Under the pieces are notes generated by a model. The model was not told the origin of the DNA. It was given only the letters and a program-made list of their open reading frames with translations, and searched no databases. The translations under genes were made by a program, and so were the position numbers. Below, in pieces: positions 7,137 through 11,502 of a DNA stretch of 11,502 nt (within the stretch, counting starts at the first letter, position 1; each line of letters begins with the position of its first letter). The DNA is from Lachnospiraceae bacterium (GTDB taxonomy: Bacteria > Bacillota > Clostridia > Lachnospirales > Lachnospiraceae): positions 1 through 11,502 of the forward strand of contig JAGDCQ010000150.1 in the NCBI GenBank assembly GCA_017958465.1, written 5' to 3'.

Positions 7137-7165
7137 ATTATACAATACAGGTTTTCCCTTTTCAA
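7137..7165 (-). promoter_or_regulatory. Sigma-A promoter of the pilus-like operon
   Basis: On the minus strand TTGAAA (7160-7165) and a perfect TATAAT (7137-7142) are separated by exactly 17 bases. Transcription would begin near 7130 and leave a leader of about 35 bases before the ATG at 7095. It is downstream of the asnA terminator, so the operon has its own strong housekeeping-type promoter. No operator-like inverted repeat is obvious around it. Confidence 0.82.
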
Positions 7166-7249
7166 GTATTATTTTGGGTTTTATGTGTAGAATAGCCTTG
7201 TATATTTTTGTGACATTTAAACAAAATATGTGTTCGAAATAGTATAAGA

Positions 7250-7280
7250 AAAGCCGGAAGAATCCGCGTCTTCCGGCTTT
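7250..7280 (-). terminator. Intrinsic terminator after asnA
   Basis: A perfect 12-base stem (AAAGCCGGAAGA pairing with TCTTCCGGCTTT) around a 7-base loop. On the minus strand it is followed by TTCTTAT, giving a run of mostly T when the last stem bases are included. It lies about 70 bases after the asnA stop and before the pilus promoter, so it ends the asnA transcript. On the plus strand the flank is not T-rich immediately. Confidence 0.85.
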
Positions 7281-7350
7281 GAGATTTGATTTGATATTTG
7301 ATTTTATTTCCAATTTGAACTCCGGGGATCCTGTTTTGATCCTCCCTGGA

Positions 7351-8364
7351 TCACAGGAGCATAATTCCCTTTTCCTCTGCCTTTTTGCAGACCTCGTCCG
7401 GCCATATGGATGACTGGACCTCGCCTATATGGGCCTTTCTTAAGAAGAACATACAGATCCTTGACTGGCCGATACCGCCACCCACAGTATAGGGGAGCTT
7501 CTTTTCAAGGATCGCCTTCTGGAAGGGAAGCTCTGCGCGCTCCGTGCACCCTGCAAGCTCAAGCTGCTTTGCGAGGGATTCCTCGTCCACACGGATACCC
7601 ATGGACGAAAGCTCAAGAGCAATGTCAAGCACAGGGTAGTAAACCAGGATATCGCCGTTCAGCGACCAGTCGTCGTAGTCCGGAGCCCTGCCGTCGTGAG
7701 GTATGCCTGAGGCCAGCTTTCCGCCTATCTGCATGATGAATACCGCACCCTTAAGCTTTACGATCTTGTATTCTCTTTCCTTTGGAGTAAGGTCCGGATA
7801 CATATTCTCAAGGTCCTGGGAAGTGATGAAGGAAATATCCTCAGGCAGGATCTCCTTGATGTATTCGTATTTATCGGCAATGTAGTGCTCTGTCTCACGA
7901 AGGGCCTGGTAAACATTCCTGACCGTTTTCTTTAAGGTGTCGAAGTTCCTCTCATCTTTATAGATGATCTTTTCCCAGTCCCACTGGTCCACAAAGATGG
8001 AGTGGATGTTGTCTGTGTCCTCGTCCCTCCTTATGGCGTCCATATCGGTGTAGAGGCCCTCGCCGTAGGAAAAGCCGTACTTTCCAAGCGCCATCCTCTT
8101 CCATTTTGCAAGGGAATGGACGATCTCCGCCTCTGCGTCCCCAAGCTCCCTGATCCCGAACTTTACAGGACGTTCATAGCCGTTAAGGTTGTCGTTAAGG
8201 CCTGTCTCCGGGCGCACAAACAAAGGCGCGGAAACTCGGGTGAGGTTGAGCTGCTTTGCAAGCTGCCTCTCAAAGTGGTCTTTTACGGCCTTAATGGCGA
8301 TCTGGGTTTCCTTAAGCGAAAGCTCGGATCTGTATCCTTCGGGTATGGAAAGAGTGTTTTGCAT
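7351..8364 (-). CDS. asnA: Aspartate--ammonia ligase (asparagine synthetase A)
   Basis: This 337-residue cytosolic enzyme makes asparagine from aspartate, ammonia and ATP, releasing AMP and pyrophosphate. Length matches the family (about 330). Characteristic class II aminoacyl-tRNA-synthetase-like motifs are present: VSAPLFVRPETGLNDNLNG (about residues 44-62), VHSLAKWKRMAL (83-94), YTDMDAIRRDED, IFVDQWDWE and the C-terminal GGGIGQSRICMFFL. These carry the substrate-binding and adenylation sites, and no key motif is missing. The ATG at 8364 has AAAGGAG nine bases upstream. It has its own promoter in the short gap before it and a strong terminator after it, so it is probably a single-gene unit, although read-through from the GNAT-CYTH gene is possible since no terminator separates them. 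Confidence 0.97.
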   Translation of the reverse strand: MQNTLSIPEGYRSELSLKETQIAIKAVKDHFERQLAKQLNLTRVSAPLFVRPETGLNDNLNGYERPVKFGIRELGDAEAEIVHSLAKWKRMALGKYGFSYGEGLYTDMDAIRRDEDTDNIHSIFVDQWDWEKIIYKDERNFDTLKKTVRNVYQALRETEHYIADKYEYIKEILPEDISFITSQDLENMYPDLTPKEREYKIVKLKGAVFIMQIGGKLASGIPHDGRAPDYDDWSLNGDILVYYPVLDIALELSSMGIRVDEESLAKQLELAGCTERAELPFQKAILEKKLPYTVGGGIGQSRICMFFLRKAHIGEVQSSIWPDEVCKKAEEKGIMLL

Positions 8365-8405
8365 GGTCTTTCTCTCCTTTACAGAAAATGTAACTTTGGT
8401 TGTAT

Positions 8406-8434
8406 ATTATAAGGTTTTAGCCCGCAATATGCAA
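8406..8434 (-). promoter_or_regulatory. Probable promoter of asnA
   Basis: On the minus strand TATAAT (8406-8411) is a perfect -10 element; TTGCAT (8429-8434) is a partial -35 match at 17-base spacing. Transcription would start near 8399, about 35 bases before the asnA ATG. The 83-base gap is AT-rich and otherwise empty. Confidence 0.65.
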
Positions 8435-8448
8435 GTGGAAAATGGGTT

Positions 8449-9651
8449 TTAGTCGAATTTTTCGTATTTTTCGAGGGTTGAAAGGTACCCGTTCCTGTAG
8501 CGCTTGTCGGCGGTAACGTCCGGCCCGAACCATTCCGGTGGCAAAAAGGCGCCTGCAGCAGCTACGTCCTTAAACTCCACTTCTATGAAAACAAGGCCAT
8601 CCAGCCTGCCGTGGAAAACGTCCAGTTCCCCTTTCAAGCCGTTTTCAAGCGGAATGATGTACCTTGTCTTTGTGATGGGAAAGCCGTCCGCTTTTTCTCT
8701 TAGGTGTTCGTAGGCCTCTTTTGTAAGCGCCTCTTCTATTTCGGTGCTTACCTGGAGCGCGCTGTCGCTCTTCTTTTTTGATTTATATGTGAAGATATAG
8801 TCGTCATCTCGCTTTCTGATGCGCAGCACGGGATCCCTGTTGAGATAAGCCTGCTCTATCTCGTAATGCCTGTATTTTGAGAGCTCCGGCATCTGTTTTA
8901 CAAGGAATTTCTTTTCTATCTCGAGAGGAGCGTTTTTCTCGTCCTTTGCTGTTTTCATAAACTTCTCCTTTGTTATGGTATAGACCGCGAAGGGCTCGAG
9001 AGGGTTCAAAGGCCCCCTCCTGCGGGTGAACCCGAGCTTTTTCAAAAGTTTGACCGACTTTTCGTTGTTTTTCCTGACTTTTGCGTAAACAGTGTCCGGC
9101 GGCAGCTTTTCAAAGCAATAGCGCAAGGAAGCGCTTGCGGCCTCAAAGGCAAAGCCCTTGCCTGTTACGGCGTCGTCCAGTGCAAAGCCAAGCTCATAGC
9201 AGTCCTTACCTTCGATAGAAGTATATTTGATCCCGCACTCTCCTATAAGCCTGCCGTTTTGTTTTTCGAAAACACCCCACATGCCGCAGTCGAAGAATTC
9301 GTAGGACATCCGGTAACCGGAAAGGAGATCCGCAAAAGCCTCGGGCTCCGGTACTTCTCCTTCAAGGAACCTGCCTACCCCCGGCTTTTTGTAGATTTCG
9401 TAAAGGGCTGCAGCGTCCGCAGGGGTAAGCTCCTTTATTACCAGGCGCTCTGTAGCCGCTATCACAAGAGGCTCTGAAAGAAGCCTGTTATACACTTTTT
9501 CGAGATATTCAAAGCTTACGGAGGCAGGGTCTTCGATAAGGTAATTACCTGCCTTGTAGCCATCCTTTGTTTTTACGAGATAAAGGACTCCCGGTATATT
9601 TTCTGTTTTGTCTGTATCATCAACCAGTCTGTATTCAAGTAATTTAACCAT
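8449..9651 (-). CDS. GNAT acetyltransferase fused to a CYTH (triphosphate tunnel) domain
   Basis: A 400-residue two-domain protein. After an unassigned N-terminal segment of about 65 residues, residues about 68-228 form a RimJ/RimL-type GNAT acetyltransferase: LVIKELTPADA at the start, an acetyl-CoA loop in AVTGKGFAFEAA (161-172) and the closing N-x-x-S-x-x-x-L-x-K-L-G-F (196-208). Residues about 243-395 form a CYTH domain: the hallmark E-x-E-x-K (EIEKK, 244-248), RIRKRDDDYIFTYKSK, a central STEIEE, TKTRYIIP, FIEVEF and the C-terminal VTADKRYRNGYLS. CYTH proteins bind triphosphates and divalent metal in a beta-barrel tunnel; many are inorganic triphosphatases. The GNAT half would acetylate an unknown amine. 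The stop is followed at once by the asnA promoter. The ATG at 9651 has a weak binding site. Substrates of both halves are unknown. Confidence 0.9.
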   Translation of the reverse strand: MVKLLEYRLVDDTDKTENIPGVLYLVKTKDGYKAGNYLIEDPASVSFEYLEKVYNRLLSEPLVIAATERLVIKELTPADAAALYEIYKKPGVGRFLEGEVPEPEAFADLLSGYRMSYEFFDCGMWGVFEKQNGRLIGECGIKYTSIEGKDCYELGFALDDAVTGKGFAFEAASASLRYCFEKLPPDTVYAKVRKNNEKSVKLLKKLGFTRRRGPLNPLEPFAVYTITKEKFMKTAKDEKNAPLEIEKKFLVKQMPELSKYRHYEIEQAYLNRDPVLRIRKRDDDYIFTYKSKKKSDSALQVSTEIEEALTKEAYEHLREKADGFPITKTRYIIPLENGLKGELDVFHGRLDGLVFIEVEFKDVAAAGAFLPPEWFGPDVTADKRYRNGYLSTLEKYEKFD

Positions 9652-9701
9652 TTCTCACACCGCCGGAGTTTTGATCTTGCGAAATGTCTCGGCCCGATTT
9701 T

Positions 9702-9730
9702 TAAACTTTATCACTTTAAACAAAAAAAAT
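9702..9730 (-). promoter_or_regulatory. Candidate promoter of the GNAT-CYTH gene
   Basis: In the AT-rich divergent spacer, the minus strand carries TTGATT and TAAAGT separated by 17 bases, within about 80 bases of the ATG at 9651. Each box deviates at two positions from consensus and the spacer includes a T-run, so this is only a plausible candidate; coordinates are approximate by a few bases. Confidence 0.4.
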
Positions 9731-9748
9731 CAATTACATATAGACATT

Positions 9749-9777
9749 TTATCAAACCTTTGATATCCTACTATAAA
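9749..9777 (+). promoter_or_regulatory. Probable promoter of metF-metH
   Basis: TTATCA (9749-9754) and TATAAA (9772-9777) are separated by 17 bases, each near consensus. Transcription would begin near 9784, leaving a leader of about 55 bases before the metF ATG. That leader is too short to hold a SAM (S-box) or T-box riboswitch, which often control methionine genes in Firmicutes. Confidence 0.6.
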
Positions 9778-9838
9778 AAGTTCTTAAAGAGGTTTGCGAA
9801 AAACCCAAAGCTACTACAAAGATCAAGGAAGGTGCACT

Positions 9839-10711
9839 ATGAAGATAAATGAAATCCATGAAAAGAAAAAAACTGTCCTCTCTTTTGAGATCTTCCCGCC
9901 TAAAAAAGATGAAGAGCTTAAGAATATAGATCCCACCCTCGAGATCCTTTCGGAGCTCAAGCCGGATTTTATCAGTGTGACCTTTGGTGCCGGCGGGTCT
10001 TCCAACAACAATAAGACTATAGCACTCGCAAAGAAGATCAAGGATGTTTACAAAATTGAGCCTGTGGTCCATCTTACCTGCCTTTGCTATGACAAAAATG
10101 AGATAGACGAATTTGCTAAGGAGCTTTCGGATGCCGGAATAGAAAACATCCTGGCACTCAGGGGAGACAGGCGTCCTGACGTTCCGGAAAAGCAGGATTT
10201 CAAACACGCTTCCGACCTTATCGAGTATCTTAAATCACGATATAACTTTTGTATAGCAGGCGCATGTTACCCTGAAATACACCCGGATTCTAAGGACAGA
10301 GTGACCGAAATGAGGAATCTTAAGAAGAAGGTTGATGCGGGTGCCAGTGTACTCCTTTCTCAGCTTTTCTTTGATAACGACAACTTCTTCAGGTTTTCTG
10401 AGGATTGCAGGATCGCAGGGATTGATGTACCTGTGGTTCCCGGCATCATGCCTGCCGTTAACTCCTCGCAGATAAAGCGAATGGTGACCCTTTGCGGTGC
10501 TTCATTCCCGGACAGATTCAAGCGTATAGCAGACAGGTTTGAGAATGACAAAGAAGCTATGTTTGACGCGGGCATGTCCTACGCCATCAGCCAGATAATC
10601 GATCTTCTCGCAAACGACGTGAGCGGGATCCACCTTTACACTATGAACAACCCTGTGATCGCCGGAAAGATCTGTGACGGGATCAAGAACATCATCAAGA
10701 CAAGGAACTAA
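9839..10711 (+). CDS. metF: 5,10-methylenetetrahydrofolate reductase
   Basis: A 290-residue flavoprotein that reduces 5,10-methylenetetrahydrofolate to 5-methyltetrahydrofolate, the methyl donor for methionine synthesis. Length is typical of bacterial MetF. Family motifs appear in order: SFEIFPPK (15-22, with the catalytic-type glutamate E17), ISVTFGAGGS (45-54), ILALRGDRRP (104-113, with the conserved aspartate D110 near the flavin), GACYPEIHP (141-149), LLSQLFFD (172-179) and VPGIMP (200-205). The frame stays open upstream to 9794, but ATG at 9839 is chosen because AAGGAAGG lies six bases before it and the protein then begins at the usual place. It is followed after 17 bases by metH, the enzyme that uses its product, so the two are almost certainly co-transcribed. 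Confidence 0.96.
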   Translation: MKINEIHEKKKTVLSFEIFPPKKDEELKNIDPTLEILSELKPDFISVTFGAGGSSNNNKTIALAKKIKDVYKIEPVVHLTCLCYDKNEIDEFAKELSDAGIENILALRGDRRPDVPEKQDFKHASDLIEYLKSRYNFCIAGACYPEIHPDSKDRVTEMRNLKKKVDAGASVLLSQLFFDNDNFFRFSEDCRIAGIDVPVVPGIMPAVNSSQIKRMVTLCGASFPDRFKRIADRFENDKEAMFDAGMSYAISQIIDLLANDVSGIHLYTMNNPVIAGKICDGIKNIIKTRN

Positions 10712-10728
10712 CTCCGGAGAACAAACAG

Positions 10729-11502
10729 ATGAGCAGACTCAAAGAAGCACTTGGCAAGAAATTGCTTATATTTGACGGCGGAATGGGCACAGAGATCCAG
10801 AAAGCAGGCATTACCGCCGGAAAACACCCTGAAGAAACTAATATCGACGCCAGAGAAGTGATCACAAGGATCCATCAGTCTTACCTTGAGGCAGGGGCCA
10901 ATTTCATCACCACAAATACCTTTGGCGCAAACAGCTTCAAACTGTCAGGTTCTAAGTATTCCCTGAAGGAGATCCTTAATGCTGCACTTGACAATGCAGA
11001 GGAAGCAAAAAGAAGGTCCGGAAGGGATGATGTATATATCGCTTTAGATATAGGTCCTGTTGGACAATTGCTTGAGCCTCTTGGGCCTCTGGCCTTTGAG
11101 GAGGTATATAATATATATACCGAAGTGATCACTCTTGCAGGTGACAGACCTGACCTTATCCTGTTTGAAACGATGACCGGTATCTATGAACTGAAGGCGG
11201 GTATCCTTGCTGCAAAGGAGCATTCAAACCTTCCTGTCTTTACTTCAATGACCTTCGATGAATCCGGCAGGTGCCTTACAGGCTCAGATGCCGAAATTTA
11301 CTCTTCTCTTGTTGACGCTCTTGGAGTAGATGCTGTGGGGATCAACTGTTCATTCGGTCCCGACACTCTCCTTCCCATAGTCCAAAAGATCCTCGAAACA
11401 ACAGATCTGCCTGTGTTTGTACAGCCAAACGCCGGTCTTCCGACTCTTAAAGGGGATGAAACTGTTTACGACCTTTCGGCAGATGATTTCGTAAAGGGCA
11501 TG
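10729..11502 (+). CDS. metH: Methionine synthase, cobalamin-dependent, N-terminal part (truncated by window)
   Basis: The first 258 codons of a gene running off the right edge. The product is the homocysteine-binding domain, a TIM barrel that activates homocysteine on zinc for methyl transfer. Visible motifs are LLIFDGGMGTEIQ (12-24), FITTNTFGAN (59-68), ALDIGPVGQLLEPLG (105-119), LILFETM (143-149), the first zinc-ligand cysteine in GINCSFGP (C207) and FVQPNAGLP (230-238). The other two zinc cysteines (usually a C-C pair) lie beyond the window. A GGAG site about 10 bases before the ATG supports the start. The fragment alone cannot exclude a shorter homocysteine methyltransferase lacking folate and cobalamin domains, but the match to MetH and metF next door favour MetH. 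Confidence 0.9.
   Translation, partial: MSRLKEALGKKLLIFDGGMGTEIQKAGITAGKHPEETNIDAREVITRIHQSYLEAGANFITTNTFGANSFKLSGSKYSLKEILNAALDNAEEAKRRSGRDDVYIALDIGPVGQLLEPLGPLAFEEVYNIYTEVITLAGDRPDLILFETMTGIYELKAGILAAKEHSNLPVFTSMTFDESGRCLTGSDAEIYSSLVDALGVDAVGINCSFGPDTLLPIVQKILETTDLPVFVQPNAGLPTLKGDETVYDLSADDFVKGM

Noticed and set aside
6938..7165. A 75-codon minus-strand frame starting inside the operon promoter
   Set aside because: It overlaps the TadZ-like gene in another frame and its start would be upstream of the predicted transcription start.
7281..7310. Repeated GATTTGAT-like units next to the asnA terminator
   Set aside because: Only about three imperfect AT-rich copies; too short and irregular for a CRISPR array or defined iteron.
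7125..7313. A 62-codon minus-strand open frame between asnA and the pilus operon
   Set aside because: It runs through the asnA terminator and the operon promoter, so those signals explain the sequence better.
7325..7341. Short inverted repeat GGATC/GATCC just after asnA
   Set aside because: A 5-base stem with no T-tract; the stronger hairpin at 7250-7280 accounts for termination.
9752..10207. A 151-codon minus-strand frame opposite metF
   Set aside because: metF on the plus strand is unmistakable and its antisense frame has no binding site or recognisable domain.

Overview
The window is bacterial. Dense genes, strong GGAGG-type ribosome binding sites, consensus sigma-A promoters, roughly 50% GC and the protein types all suggest a Clostridia/Lachnospiraceae-like anaerobe. 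The taxon is an inference from style, not a match to a known genome.

Region 1 (about 1-7165, minus strand) is one tightly packed operon reading leftward from a near-consensus promoter at 7137-7165. In transcription order it encodes: a ParA/MinD-fold protein with a degenerate P-loop (TadZ/CpaE-like); a single-pass membrane protein with a long acidic linker; a secretion ATPase (CpaF/TadA-like) with an unusual N-terminal membrane anchor; one polytopic protein carrying two GspF/TadB/TadC-like halves; two tandem paralogous pilin-like proteins; a tiny 48-residue membrane protein; two more small proteins with an N-terminal membrane helix; and the first 12 codons of another gene at the left edge. This is the composition of a Tad / type IV-pilus-like machine, but a divergent and compact one. 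The pilin-like proteins have no recognisable prepilin cleavage motif, and no peptidase, secretin or CpaB is identifiable. It is the best candidate here for a poorly described system.

Region 2 (7250-8434, minus strand) is asnA, asparagine synthetase A, with its own promoter and an intrinsic terminator that separates it from the pilus operon.

Region 3 (8449-9651, minus strand) is a 400-residue fusion of a GNAT acetyltransferase with a C-terminal CYTH (triphosphate tunnel) domain.

Region 4 (9749-11502, plus strand) diverges from region 3 and holds metF followed after 17 bases by the start of metH, which runs off the right edge. MetF makes 5-methyltetrahydrofolate and MetH uses it to methylate homocysteine, so the pair is a methionine-synthesis operon. 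I saw no CRISPR array, tRNA, rRNA or insertion sequence. No gap between genes exceeds 300 bases; the largest are 7096-7350 and 9652-9838, and both are described by their promoters and terminator.
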